From the NCBI RefSeq assembly GCF_900108945.1, contig NZ_FNYE01000011.1:156169-220168 (forward strand): a stretch of 64,000 nucleotides of DNA. Reading direction: 5' to 3'. The stretch's first letter is position 1, and every line of letters starts with the position of its first letter. The position numbers and the translations under genes are program-made. This stretch comes from Paraburkholderia diazotrophica. Lineage in GTDB: Bacteria; Pseudomonadota; Gammaproteobacteria; Burkholderiales; Burkholderiaceae. This document shows, one piece after another, positions 33,332 to 41,724 of the stretch. Under the pieces are notes generated by a model, which saw only the letters and a list, made by a program, of their open reading frames with translations, was not told where the DNA came from and did no database searches.

Positions 33332-34332
33332 CGCGCGCGGCGATGATCCTGCTGACGATCGGCGGCGCGCTGTTCGTCGCATTGCTCGCGTGGCAGGGCT
33401 TCGGCCCCGTCGTGTCGACGCTGATGGCGGCGGGCTGGGGCCTCGCGCTCGTCGCCGCGTTCCATCTGCTGCCGCTCGTGCTCGACGCAGGCGCGATCTC
33501 CGTGATGTTCGACAGGAACGCGAAGCACGTCACCGGGCGCGACGCAGTGTTCGCGCGCTGGATCGGCGAATCGGTGAACAGCCTGTTGCCGGCCGGTCAG
33601 ATCGGCGGGCCGGTGATGATGGTGCGCCAACTGTCGCAACGCGGTCTGCGCATGCGCGATGCCGCCGCGGCCGTCACCGTCAGCACGACGTTGCAGGCGC
33701 TCGCGCAGATCGTGTTCGCAATGCTCGGCTTGCTGCTGTTCGGCGCATCGGCGGCGCACGGCGCGATGCACGACCTGCAGACAGCCGCGCTGATCGCGAC
33801 GGGCGTGCTCGGCGCGCTGATCGCCGGCTTCTATATGGCGCAGCGGCGCGGCCTGTTCGGCAAGGCGCTGCGCGTGCTGTCGAAGGTGTTCGGCAAGCGC
33901 GACTGGTCGTCGCTGACGACACGCGCCGATGCCGTCGATGTCGCCGTGCGCGAACTCTATGGCGAGCGCGGCAAGGTCGCCGCGAGCTTCGCGCTGAGCC
34001 TCGCGGGCTGGATCGTCGGCACGGTGGAAGTGTGGCTCGCGCTGCGCTTTCTCGGGCATCCCGTCGGCTGGATCGACGCGCTGCTGCTCGAAAGCCTCGG
34101 CCAGGCGATCCGCGGCGCAGCCTTCGCGATTCCCGGCTCGCTGGGCATCCAGGAAGGCGGCTATCTGCTGCTCGCGCCGCTCGTCGGCCTGCCGCCCGAA
34201 GCGGCGCTGGCGCTGTCGCTGGTGAAGCGCGCGCGCGAGCTGCTGCTCGGCTTGCCAGGCCTGCTCTATCTGCATTTCAGCGAACGTAGCTGGCAGCGGC
34301 GACGCGCAACGCGTCTGCCCGCTGTCGATTGA
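33328..34332 (+). CDS. Lysylphosphatidylglycerol-synthase-TM/HpnL-like flippase-type membrane protein
   Basis: A 334-residue polytopic protein of the UPF0104/AglD-like family (also called HpnL-like), with about eight hydrophobic segments. Family-typical motifs are GESVNSLLPAGQIGGP (about 72-87) and AIPGSLGIQEGGY (about 266-278). Related domains flip lysyl-phosphatidylglycerol or transport lipid intermediates; no catalytic aminoacyl-transfer domain is attached here. The GTG at 33328 overlaps the oxygenase stop (GTGA) and has GGGAGAAGG upstream. In the operon it is the natural candidate for moving the modified lipid across the inner membrane. Function inferred. Confidence 0.85.
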   Translation: MTRAAMILLTIGGALFVALLAWQGFGPVVSTLMAAGWGLALVAAFHLLPLVLDAGAISVMFDRNAKHVTGRDAVFARWIGESVNSLLPAGQIGGPVMMVRQLSQRGLRMRDAAAAVTVSTTLQALAQIVFAMLGLLLFGASAAHGAMHDLQTAALIATGVLGALIAGFYMAQRRGLFGKALRVLSKVFGKRDWSSLTTRADAVDVAVRELYGERGKVAASFALSLAGWIVGTVEVWLALRFLGHPVGWIDALLLESLGQAIRGAAFAIPGSLGIQEGGYLLLAPLVGLPPEAALALSLVKRARELLLGLPGLLYLHFSERSWQRRRATRLPAVD

Positions 34333-34353
34333 TATCTTTGGAAAGGACCGCGA

Positions 34354-35118
34354 ATGCGCGCCATCATTCTTGCTGCAGGTCTTGGCCTGCGTCTCCAGCA
34401 ACCCGCCGGAGAACAGTTTCCCAAATGCCTGCTGCGTTTCGACGGCGTGACCCTGCTCGAGCGTCATCTGCAGATGCTCGATGCGGCGGGCGTCGATGAA
34501 GTCGTGCTCGCGCTCGGCTTCCAGCCGGAACTGGTCGAAGCCGAACTGAAGCGGATCGAATGGCCGCACAAGGTCGAGATCAAGCTGAACCCGCGCTTCG
34601 ACCTCGGCAGTGTGCTCACCGTGCACACCGTCGCAGAGGCGCTGACGCGCGGCGGCGACGTGCTGCTGATGGACGCCGACGTGCTGTACGACGAGCGCAT
34701 CCTGAGCGCGCTGGTCGCGGGCGAGCACACGAACCGTCTGCTCATCGACCGCGATTTCGAAACGGGCGACGAGCCCGTCAAGCTGTGCCTGAAAAACGGC
34801 GTGCCTGTCGAGCTGCGCAAGCAACTGGCTGTCGGTCTCGACTACGACACGATCGGCGAATCGGTCGGCTTCTTCCGTCTGCGCGAAGAAACGGCGAAGC
34901 GCTTTGCCGAGATCGTCGCGGGCTACGTCGACAGTGGCCGCGCGAACATGCCTCACGAAGAAGCCGTGCGCGATCTGCTGCTTGAACGCAGCCACGTGTT
35001 CGACACGGCGGACGTGACGGGCGCGCCGTGGATCGAGATCGACTTCCAGAACGACGTCGAGCGCGCGGCGGCGGAAATCCTGCCGATGCTGCAACCGCTG
35101 GTGGGCGCGGCGCGCTAG
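34354..35118 (+). CDS. Sugar/alcohol-phosphate nucleotidyltransferase (phosphocholine-cytidylyltransferase-like)
   Basis: A 254-residue GT-A-fold nucleotidyltransferase. The N-terminal signature AAGLGLRLQ followed by FPKCL (Lys24) binds the NTP, and LLMDADVLYD supplies the metal-binding Asp107 and Asp109. The subgroup resembles LicC/PntC-type cytidylyltransferases that activate phosphocholine or aminoethylphosphonate, and inositol-1-phosphate cytidylyltransferases. It follows the flippase-like gene by 21 bp with GGAAAGGA upstream, and a clear terminator comes after it. It probably provides the CDP-alcohol used by the operon's phosphatidyltransferase. CTP as donor is inferred. Confidence 0.88.
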   Translation: MRAIILAAGLGLRLQQPAGEQFPKCLLRFDGVTLLERHLQMLDAAGVDEVVLALGFQPELVEAELKRIEWPHKVEIKLNPRFDLGSVLTVHTVAEALTRGGDVLLMDADVLYDERILSALVAGEHTNRLLIDRDFETGDEPVKLCLKNGVPVELRKQLAVGLDYDTIGESVGFFRLREETAKRFAEIVAGYVDSGRANMPHEEAVRDLLLERSHVFDTADVTGAPWIEIDFQNDVERAAAEILPMLQPLVGAAR

Positions 35119-35145
35119 GCAGGCATCATAGACAGCGCTGTAAAG

Positions 35146-35184
35146 AATCGCGTGCACGTGCAACCGGCACGCGATTTTCTTTTG
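35146..35184 (+). terminator. Terminator of the lipid-type operon
   Basis: Perfect 10-bp stem AATCGCGTGC (35146-35155) with GCACGCGATT (35167-35176), followed by TTCTTTTG. It separates the four-gene operon from the MFS gene. Confidence 0.87.
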
Positions 35185-35270
35185 CTGCAAGCGTCGCAAC
35201 ATCGTTTGTCGAGCCGATGCGATAATTGCGGCTTTACGCCGACGGTCGCCCCGTTGTCGCCTCGTCAACC

Positions 35271-36674
35271 ATGCCCCTGGCAATAGGCGCATTCATCGTT
35301 CCGTTGATCGTCGCGTGCGCGATGTTCATGGAAAACGTCGATTCGACGGTACTCGTCACATCCCTGCCGGTTCTCGCCCGCGATCTCGGGCACGATCCCA
35401 TCACGCTGAAGCTCGCGATCACCAGCTACGTGATCGGCCTGGGCGTCTTCATTCCCGTGTGCGGCTGGGTCGCCGACCGCTATGGTCCGCGTTCCGTGTT
35501 TCGCACGGCAATCGGCATCTTCATGGCGGGCTCGCTGATGGCGGCCGCCTCGACGAACCTGCCGCTCTTTGTCGCCGCGCGTTTCGTGCAAGGCATCGGC
35601 GGCGCGATGATGGTGCCCGTCGGACGCATCATCATCTTCCGCTCGGTGCCGAAGTCGGACTTCATCCGTGCCGTCAACTATCTGACCGTGCCAGCGCTGC
35701 TCGGGCCCGTGATTGGACCGCCGCTCGGCGGCTTCATCACGACGTATCTGCACTGGCGGCTGATCTTCATCGTCAACATTCCGATCGGCCTCTTTGGCAT
35801 CTGGCTCACGAACCGGCACATCGCGAACATGCGCGAAGCGCATCCGGGACCGCTCGACTGGACGGGCTTTTCTTTGTCCGCGAGCGGCGCGTCGCTCTTC
35901 ATGCTCGGGTTGTCGCTGGTGGGCGGCGAACTGGTGTCGAACAGCGTCTCTCTGACGATGTGCGTGCTCGGCGCCGCACTGCTGTTGATCTACTGGCGCT
36001 ACGCGGGCCGCGTCGAGCGGCCGGTGCTAGACCTGAAGCTGCTGCGCATTCCGAGCTTTCACGCGAGCGTGGTCGGCGGCTCGCTCTTTCGCATCGGTCT
36101 TGGCGCCGTGCCGTTTCTGCTGCCGCTCAAGCTGCAGGAAGGGCTCGGCATGACGCCGTTCGTTGCGGGCACAATCACGTGCGCATCGGCGTTCGGCTCG
36201 ATCTTCATGAAGACGATTGCTTCATCTGTGCTCGCGCGCTTCGGCTTTCGACGCGTGCTGATGTTCAACGCGCTGCTCGCCGGCTGCGCGATCGCGAGCT
36301 ATGCACTGTTCACGCCGGATACGCCGCACGGGTTGATCTGGTGTGTCGTGCTGTTCGGCGGCATCTTTCCGTCGCTGCAGTTCACGTCGCTGAACTCGCT
36401 CGCGTATGCGGACATTCCGAGCAGCGACGTCGGACGCGCGACGAGCGTCGCGAGCGTCGTCCAGCAGATATCGCTGGGCCTTGGCGTGACGGTTGCGGGG
36501 ATCGTGCTGCAAATCTCGCACGAACTGCAGGGCCATCCGACCATCGTGTGGACCGACTTCTGGCCCGCGTTTCTCGCAATCGGCCTGTTCTCGCTGGCTT
36601 CTATCCCCGTCACGGCGAAGCTGCCGCACAACAGCGGCGAAGAACTCGCGCGCGGCGGCAGAGGGCAGGCTTGA
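35271..36674 (+). CDS. MFS transporter, DHA2 (EmrB/QacA) type
   Basis: A 467-residue major facilitator with about 14 predicted helices, fitting the DHA2 drug:H+ antiporter group. Motif A-like GWVADRYGPRSVF is near residues 66-78, and motif C-like LLGPVIGPPLGGF is near 143-155. It also has the family DSTVLVTSLPVLA after helix 1. It probably exports a toxic compound or metabolite at the expense of the proton gradient. ATG 35271 is chosen because upstream codons in frame lie outside the hydrophobic start. The preceding terminator makes it a separate unit, and it converges with ehuA. Confidence 0.9.
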   Translation: MPLAIGAFIVPLIVACAMFMENVDSTVLVTSLPVLARDLGHDPITLKLAITSYVIGLGVFIPVCGWVADRYGPRSVFRTAIGIFMAGSLMAAASTNLPLFVAARFVQGIGGAMMVPVGRIIIFRSVPKSDFIRAVNYLTVPALLGPVIGPPLGGFITTYLHWRLIFIVNIPIGLFGIWLTNRHIANMREAHPGPLDWTGFSLSASGASLFMLGLSLVGGELVSNSVSLTMCVLGAALLLIYWRYAGRVERPVLDLKLLRIPSFHASVVGGSLFRIGLGAVPFLLPLKLQEGLGMTPFVAGTITCASAFGSIFMKTIASSVLARFGFRRVLMFNALLAGCAIASYALFTPDTPHGLIWCVVLFGGIFPSLQFTSLNSLAYADIPSSDVGRATSVASVVQQISLGLGVTVAGIVLQISHELQGHPTIVWTDFWPAFLAIGLFSLASIPVTAKLPHNSGEELARGGRGQA

Positions 36675-36731
36675 CGCGCGCGCTCAGCGCGACCTTGCAT
36701 GAACGCCGCGTCGAAGCCTGCGATCAAGACG

Positions 36732-37619
36732 TCAAACGGCCTCGCGCACCGCACGCAGAAACTGCTGCGTGCGTTCATGTTGCGGCGACGTGAAGAATTG
36801 CTGCGGCGGCCCTTGCTCGATGATCTTGCCTTGCGAGAAGAAGCACACGCGGTCCGCGAATTCACGTGCGAAGCCCATCTGGTGCGTGACCATCAGCATC
36901 GTCAGATTGTGTTCTGCGCCAAGCCGACGAATCACGTTCAGCACTTCGCCGCATAGCTCGGGGTCGAGCGCGGACGTCACTTCGTCGAACAGCATTACTT
37001 TCGGACGCATCGCGAGCGCCCGCGCAATCGCGACGCGCTGCTGCTGACCGCCCGACAGTTGCGACGGATAGTGATTGCACTTGTCCTCGAGCCCGACCAT
37101 CGACAGCAGTTCGCGCGAGCGGTCCGTCGCTTCCTTGCGCGACAGCCCGAGCACCTGCATCGGCGCTTCGATCGTATTCGCGAGCGCCGTCATGTGCGGG
37201 AACAGGTTGAAGCTCTGAAAGACCATGCCGATCTTGCTGCGCACGCGCCGCAGATGCGCAGGCGATGCAGGCACGAGCCCGCCGTTCTTGCGCATGTGAG
37301 TCAACGGCTCGCCGTCGACTTCGATCATGCCTCCCGTCAACGGGTCGAGCGTCATCAGCACGCGCAGCAGCGTCGACTTGCCCGAGCCGCTCGGCCCGAT
37401 GATGGCGACCTTCTCGTTGGGCGCAATGTCCAGATCGAGTTCGTCGAGCACGGTGAGCGCACCGTAGCGCTTCGTGACGCCGGCAAACCGCACCATTGGC
37501 TGCTGGCCGTTGGCATTCGGTGCGTCCTTGTGCGCGGAAACGGCGTCTCGTTTCATGTCTTTCTCCATCACGGGGGACTCGGAGTGCAAGTGGGTATCGA
37601 TGTCGGTGCGCGACTTCAT
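36732..37619 (-). CDS. ehuA: Ectoine/hydroxyectoine ABC transporter, ATP-binding subunit
   Basis: An ABC ATPase of the polar amino-acid class. Walker A is GPSGSGKST, the signature is LSGGQQQR, Walker B is VMLFDEVTSALD, and the switch His is in MVTHQMGFA. It powers ectoine uptake together with the two permeases and binding protein encoded upstream. The start is uncertain: the ATG at 37619 overlaps the ehuD stop (ATGA) with GAGG upstream, giving 295 aa, whereas the ATG at 37556 with GGAGAAAG would give 274 aa, closer to known EhuA proteins. It is the last gene of the ehuBCDA operon, and the catabolic genes lie to the right. Confidence 0.92.
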   Translation of the reverse strand: MKSRTDIDTHLHSESPVMEKDMKRDAVSAHKDAPNANGQQPMVRFAGVTKRYGALTVLDELDLDIAPNEKVAIIGPSGSGKSTLLRVLMTLDPLTGGMIEVDGEPLTHMRKNGGLVPASPAHLRRVRSKIGMVFQSFNLFPHMTALANTIEAPMQVLGLSRKEATDRSRELLSMVGLEDKCNHYPSQLSGGQQQRVAIARALAMRPKVMLFDEVTSALDPELCGEVLNVIRRLGAEHNLTMLMVTHQMGFAREFADRVCFFSQGKIIEQGPPQQFFTSPQHERTQQFLRAVREAV

Positions 37620-38275
37620 GGCAGCCTCAAACTGAATTCGAGCCGCCGCACGAGTTGTGCGAACGTAATGCTGATGACAAGAAAGAACAGGCCCGCGAGC
37701 GTGATCGGCTCCAGATAACGGAACGTTTCCGAGCCGACGTTTTTCGCCTGCTGCATCAGTTCGACCACGGTGATGGCCGACAACACGGGCGTGTCCTTGA
37801 ACATTGCGACGAGGTAGTTGCCGAGCGCAGGAATGACGGGCCGCACCGCTTGCGGCAGAATCACGCCGGCATACGTGCGCCACGGCGACAGCGACAACGC
37901 GCATGCCGCTTCCCACTGTCCGCGCGCGACGCCGTTCAGCCCGGCGCGATACACCTCGGACGTATAGCACGCATAGTGCAGCGCAATGCCGATCGTGCCT
38001 GCCATCAGCGCGGACATCGTGATGCCGTAGACGGGCAGCACATAGTAAAGCACGTACACCTGGATCAGCAGCGGCGTGCTGCGGATGAACTCGACGATGA
38101 ACGCGACCGTGCGCGACACGGCCTTGATGTGGCTGCGCCGCAGAATCGCGAGCACGAGGCCGAGCACGAGCGCGATCGCGAAGCCGACCAGCGTGATCAA
38201 TATCGTGTACACCGACGCGCGCGCAAGTTGGGGCAGGATGTGCGCGGCGTACTGCAAATCGAAGAATTGATTCAT
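37616..38275 (-). CDS. ehuD: Ectoine/hydroxyectoine ABC transporter, permease EhuD
   Basis: A 219-residue His/Glu/Gln/Arg-opine-type permease with about five helices. The N-terminal part includes FIRSTPLLIQVYVLYYVLP (about 63-81), and the EAA loop for ATPase contact is near GQWEAACALSLSPWRTYAGVILPQA (about 118-142). It forms the inner-membrane channel with EhuC. The ATG at 38275 overlaps the ehuC stop and its own stop overlaps ehuA, so the three cistrons are coupled. Assignment as ectoine rather than general amino-acid permease rests on the neighbouring ectoine genes. Confidence 0.92.
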   Translation of the reverse strand: MNQFFDLQYAAHILPQLARASVYTILITLVGFAIALVLGLVLAILRRSHIKAVSRTVAFIVEFIRSTPLLIQVYVLYYVLPVYGITMSALMAGTIGIALHYACYTSEVYRAGLNGVARGQWEAACALSLSPWRTYAGVILPQAVRPVIPALGNYLVAMFKDTPVLSAITVVELMQQAKNVGSETFRYLEPITLAGLFFLVISITFAQLVRRLEFSLRLP

Positions 38276-38946
38276 GACGCCGCCTTTGGCACGGTGATTC
38301 GAACGACGATGCCGTGGCTCACGCGCCGCTCGAAGTAGCGCATCAGCGTGGCGAGCAATTGCGCGAGCACGAAGTAGATGACGAGCGTGAGGCAGAAGAT
38401 CTCGGCCGTCTTGAACGTCGCTTCGTCGAGCTGGCGCGCTCGGAACGTGAGATCGGACAGCGTGATCAGCGATACGAGCGACGTGCCCTTTAGCAATTCG
38501 ATCATCAGATTGGTCGCGGGCGGCAACGCGTTGATCATCGCTTGCGGCAGGATGATGCGGCGCATGCGCGAGAACGCCGACATGTTCAACGCGAGCGCTG
38601 CTTCGAACTGGCCGCCCGGCACTGAACGCAGCGCGCCGCGCAGAATTTCCGAACCATACGCGCCGTAGTGGAGCCCGAGCCCGACGATCGCCACTGTGAA
38701 CGGCGTCAGTTCGATCCGGAACGGCGGCAGCGGCAGCACGAAGAAGAACCAGAAGAGCTGCACGAGCAGCGACGTGCCGCGAAACACCTCGACATACACG
38801 TTGCCGATCCAGCGCAACGGCGTCCACGGCGAGAGCCTTGCGGCCGTGCCGACGAACGCCATCACGATCGCGAGCAGCGTGCCGAACACGGCGATCTCGA
38901 CCGTGACGAGCGTGCCTTGCAGCAGCAGGGGAAACAGTTCACGCAT
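38272..38946 (-). CDS. ehuC: Ectoine/hydroxyectoine ABC transporter, permease EhuC
   Basis: A 224-residue polar amino-acid-type permease. VFRGTSLLVQLFWFFFVLP is near residues 54-72 and the EAA loop is GGQFEAALALNMSAFSRMRRIILPQA near 111-136. It pairs with EhuD. The start ATG at 38946 is preceded by CCACCGCC-type sequence with weak ribosome binding. A stable hairpin (38996-39024) lies between ehuB and this gene, as often found after the binding-protein gene of ABC operons, and should lower expression of the membrane parts relative to EhuB. Confidence 0.92.
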   Translation of the reverse strand: MRELFPLLLQGTLVTVEIAVFGTLLAIVMAFVGTAARLSPWTPLRWIGNVYVEVFRGTSLLVQLFWFFFVLPLPPFRIELTPFTVAIVGLGLHYGAYGSEILRGALRSVPGGQFEAALALNMSAFSRMRRIILPQAMINALPPATNLMIELLKGTSLVSLITLSDLTFRARQLDEATFKTAEIFCLTLVIYFVLAQLLATLMRYFERRVSHGIVVRITVPKAAS

Positions 38947-38995
38947 GGCGGTGGCCTCGCTTGCATGACGGCGCCTCGGCGCGCCTCGGATTGAA

Positions 38996-39024
38996 CGGGG
39001 GAAGCATTTTGAGTGCCTCCCCCG
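38996..39024 (-). promoter_or_regulatory. Intercistronic hairpin between ehuB and ehuC
   Basis: CGGGGG and GCA (38996-39006) pair with TGC and CCCCCG (39014-39024), with a 2x2 internal mismatch and a 7-nt loop. No T run follows, so it looks like an mRNA-stabilising or attenuating hairpin rather than a full terminator. Confidence 0.6.
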
Positions 39025-39072
39025 GCGTGCGATCGCGCTGCATTGTCTGCGGCCCGATGCGTGAGCGGCGAA

Positions 39073-39927
39073 TCACTGGCCGCAGATTTCGGCGGCCGTT
39101 TTCGTGGTCAGATTCGATTTGTCGAAGCCGAACGGTCCGACGGTCGCGAGATGATCGGGCGTGCCGAGCCATTGGTGCAACTGCTTGTTCACCGCATCGC
39201 GCAGATCGGTGTCTTCCGGACGAAACGCGAGCGCGCCATAGCCCGTATGCTTCGGATCGTCTTTGAAGACGGAGACCGTTTCGACCTGGCCCGCGTCCTT
39301 CGCGGCGAGGCCCTTCATCGTGAGCGCCGTGCCCGCCGCCGCATCTGCGCGGCGCGTACGCACGGCCTGAAGTTGCGCCGTCGTATCGGGCACTTGCAAC
39401 AGTTGCGTGTCCTTCACGCCCGCATCGCGCGAATTGGCGACTTCAACGGCACCCGCCATCACAGCCAGCTTCAGGTCTGGCTGCTTCGCGATATCGGCAA
39501 AACTATGCAGGTTCTTCGGATTGCCCTTCATCACGAGCAGCGTGTCCTGGATCTGATATTGCGGATCGGCAAAAGCGACCTGCTTGCAGCGCTCCGGCGT
39601 GATGTACATGCCGGCGGCAATGACGTCGAAGCGTCCCGCGCGCAGGCCCGGAATCAGCGAGCCCCATTCCGTCAGCACGGCATCCACTTTCTTCACACCG
39701 AGCTTTTCGAATACCTTGCGCGAGATTTCCGGCGATTCGCCCGTCACCTTGCCATCCGGCGTCGTATAGGCGAACGGTGCTTCGTTCGCATAGCCGATGC
39801 GGACTTCGCCGGTGCGCTGGATGCGCTGCAACGTCGTTTCAGCCGACGCGAACTGGGTGTGCATGGCAAGGCCGGCTGCCGTGAGGCAGAGGGCGCCGAG
39901 CATGACGGACGTGCGCTTCGATTTCAT
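39073..39927 (-). CDS. ehuB: Ectoine/hydroxyectoine ABC transporter, periplasmic binding protein
   Basis: A 284-residue solute-binding protein of family 3. A signal peptide ends around QFASA (residue 29), and the mature protein starts TTLQRIQRTGEVRIGYANEAPFAY, the usual first strand with ligand contacts. The segments AGRFDVIAAGMYITPERC and FADPQYQIQDTLLV are family-typical. It captures ectoine and hydroxyectoine in the periplasm and delivers them to EhuCD. It is the first gene of the operon and is divergent from enuR across 194 bp, which carries a candidate EnuR site. Confidence 0.93.
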   Translation of the reverse strand: MKSKRTSVMLGALCLTAAGLAMHTQFASAETTLQRIQRTGEVRIGYANEAPFAYTTPDGKVTGESPEISRKVFEKLGVKKVDAVLTEWGSLIPGLRAGRFDVIAAGMYITPERCKQVAFADPQYQIQDTLLVMKGNPKNLHSFADIAKQPDLKLAVMAGAVEVANSRDAGVKDTQLLQVPDTTAQLQAVRTRRADAAAGTALTMKGLAAKDAGQVETVSVFKDDPKHTGYGALAFRPEDTDLRDAVNKQLHQWLGTPDHLATVGPFGFDKSNLTTKTAAEICGQ

Positions 39928-40080
39928 GTCGATTCCGTAGGGCGAAAGTAAAAGTAATGAATGTCGTGCCACAGCGGCGCGATCCCCGGGAAAACCCGGT
40001 GTGGCAAGCGTTCCAGCGCTTTGAGCGACCCCGGAACCGAACCATGAGCGCAGCATACAAAGCCATTTTTTTGTTCCCAT

Positions 40081-40094
40081 TGCACTAGGACAAT
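40081..40094 (+). promoter_or_regulatory. Candidate EnuR operator in the ehuB-enuR gap
   Basis: TGCACTAGGACAAT. Twelve of fourteen bases recur in the same orientation at 41591-41604, upstream of eutB. It lies 28 bp before the enuR start codon. Confidence 0.55.
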
Positions 40095-40121
40095 TATTTT
40101 CTGGGCTGCTTTCGTCGCACT

Positions 40122-41546
40122 ATGCATGCTGTAAACCTGGAGAGTGCAGTGATAGAGCAATGGCGGGATGCGGTCGGCGCGGTGCGTGGCGTCGAGTCGA
40201 AATACAAACGGCTGGTGAAGGCGATTGCGACGGATATCGAAAGCGAGTCGCTGCGCGCGGGCGCGCGTCTGCCGCCGCAGCGCGATGTGGCGTCCGAACT
40301 GTCGATCAGCGTGCAGACGGTGACGAACGCATACAAGGAACTGGAGCGGCAAGGGCTGATCCGCTGCGAAGTGGGGCGCGGCAGTTTCGTCGCCGAGCGC
40401 GTTACGGAAACGATGTCGAACTATATGCTCGATACGGCCGAGCGCTCCGTGGTCGACTTCTCGATTGCACGCATCATCCATACACCGGAGCACGACGCGA
40501 TGTGGCGCAAGGTCTGCGCAACGCTCGCGAAGATCGACGACCAGCCGTGGATACGCGCGTTCAGGCCCATCGCGGGCTTCGAGCATCACCGGCAGGCGGG
40601 CATCGCGTGGCTGGAGTCGCTCGGCATGCCGGCTTCCGTCGATACGCTGCTCGTCACCAACGGCGCGGCGCACGGCATCTTTCTCGCGCTCGCATCGCTG
40701 GTCGGTCCCGGCGATACCGTGCTGTGTGAAAGTCTGACCGATCACGGCGTGATCGGCTCCGCGAATGTCCTGGGGTTTACGTTGAAAGGGCTGGAGATCG
40801 ACGAATACGGCATCCATCCCGAGCATTTCGAAGAGATGTGCGATAGCGAGCGCATTACCGCGCTCGTCTGCACGCCGACGCTCAACAATCCCACCGTCGC
40901 GCTGATGCCCGAGTCGCGGCGCCGCGCGATTGCGCGCATCGCCGAGCGCTATGGCGTGTATGTGATTGAAGACGATGTCTATGGCCCGTTACCCGCCACG
41001 CGTCCCGCGCCGATTTCGAGCCACATCCCCGAGCTGTCGTTCTACTGCACGAGCATGACGAAGTCGGTGATGGCCGGCTTGCGCACGGGCTATATGACGA
41101 CGCCGCGCCGTCTCGCGCTGCGCGTCGAGAGCGTGTTGCGCGTGAGCAGCTGGATGGCGAACTCGCCGATCGCGGAAGTGGCGACGCGCTGGATCAACGA
41201 CGGCACGGCCGCGCGTCTGGTGGAGATGCAGCGCGAGCGGCTCGCGAAGCGCCAGGCGCTCGTACAGAAGATACTCGGACCGTATGTGCTCGGGTCGCAT
41301 CCGCATGCGCTGTCCGTGTGGCTGCGCGTGCCCGATCACTGGCAGGCGGACCGGCTCGTGCGCGAGTTGCGCAATCGCGATATCGCCGTGACGTCGCCCG
41401 ATCCTTTCCTCGTGCGTGGCGCGGAACGGCCCAATGCGGTGCGGCTGTGCGTGGGCGCGGAGGTGAGCGAAGAGGTGTATCAGGAAGCACTCGAAACGAT
41501 GCACGACGTGTTCGAGCAGTATCCGCAGGTGCATGACTTCGGGTGA
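40122..41546 (+). CDS. enuR: MocR-type (GntR/aminotransferase fusion) regulator of ectoine use
   Basis: A 474-residue MocR regulator. The N-terminal GntR winged helix (about 25-95: RLPPQRDVASELSISVQTV) is joined to a fold-type I aminotransferase domain that binds PLP through Lys314 (SMTKSVMAG) but probably does not catalyse. EnuR represses ectoine genes and is released when a degradation intermediate (N-acetyl-diaminobutyrate or diaminobutyrate) reacts with its PLP. Its position between import and degradation genes is the usual one. ATG 40122 is the first start after the promoter region; 40126 is out of frame. Confidence 0.93.
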   Translation: MHAVNLESAVIEQWRDAVGAVRGVESKYKRLVKAIATDIESESLRAGARLPPQRDVASELSISVQTVTNAYKELERQGLIRCEVGRGSFVAERVTETMSNYMLDTAERSVVDFSIARIIHTPEHDAMWRKVCATLAKIDDQPWIRAFRPIAGFEHHRQAGIAWLESLGMPASVDTLLVTNGAAHGIFLALASLVGPGDTVLCESLTDHGVIGSANVLGFTLKGLEIDEYGIHPEHFEEMCDSERITALVCTPTLNNPTVALMPESRRRAIARIAERYGVYVIEDDVYGPLPATRPAPISSHIPELSFYCTSMTKSVMAGLRTGYMTTPRRLALRVESVLRVSSWMANSPIAEVATRWINDGTAARLVEMQRERLAKRQALVQKILGPYVLGSHPHALSVWLRVPDHWQADRLVRELRNRDIAVTSPDPFLVRGAERPNAVRLCVGAEVSEEVYQEALETMHDVFEQYPQVHDFG

Positions 41547-41590
41547 TCGTATGGCTGCATCGGGTGAGCGTGCAGCGATACAAAACGAAA

Positions 41591-41604
41591 TGTACCAGGA
41601 CAAT
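41591..41604 (+). promoter_or_regulatory. Candidate EnuR operator upstream of eutB
   Basis: TGTACCAGGACAAT, matching 40081-40094 at 12 of 14 positions. It lies about 120 bp upstream of the eutB start, in an AT-rich stretch (to 41630) that probably contains the promoter of the eut/doe genes. Confidence 0.55.
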
Positions 41605-41724
41605 AGAAAAGAATATTTAGAACATTAGACTGGCCGCACTGAGTCCGGTGTGGCCCGCGTTCAAGGTACTGAAATACTGACGTCTGGGGTTTTCCGCATC
41701 GGTCGCGTTTCTCATGCAGGGCCG

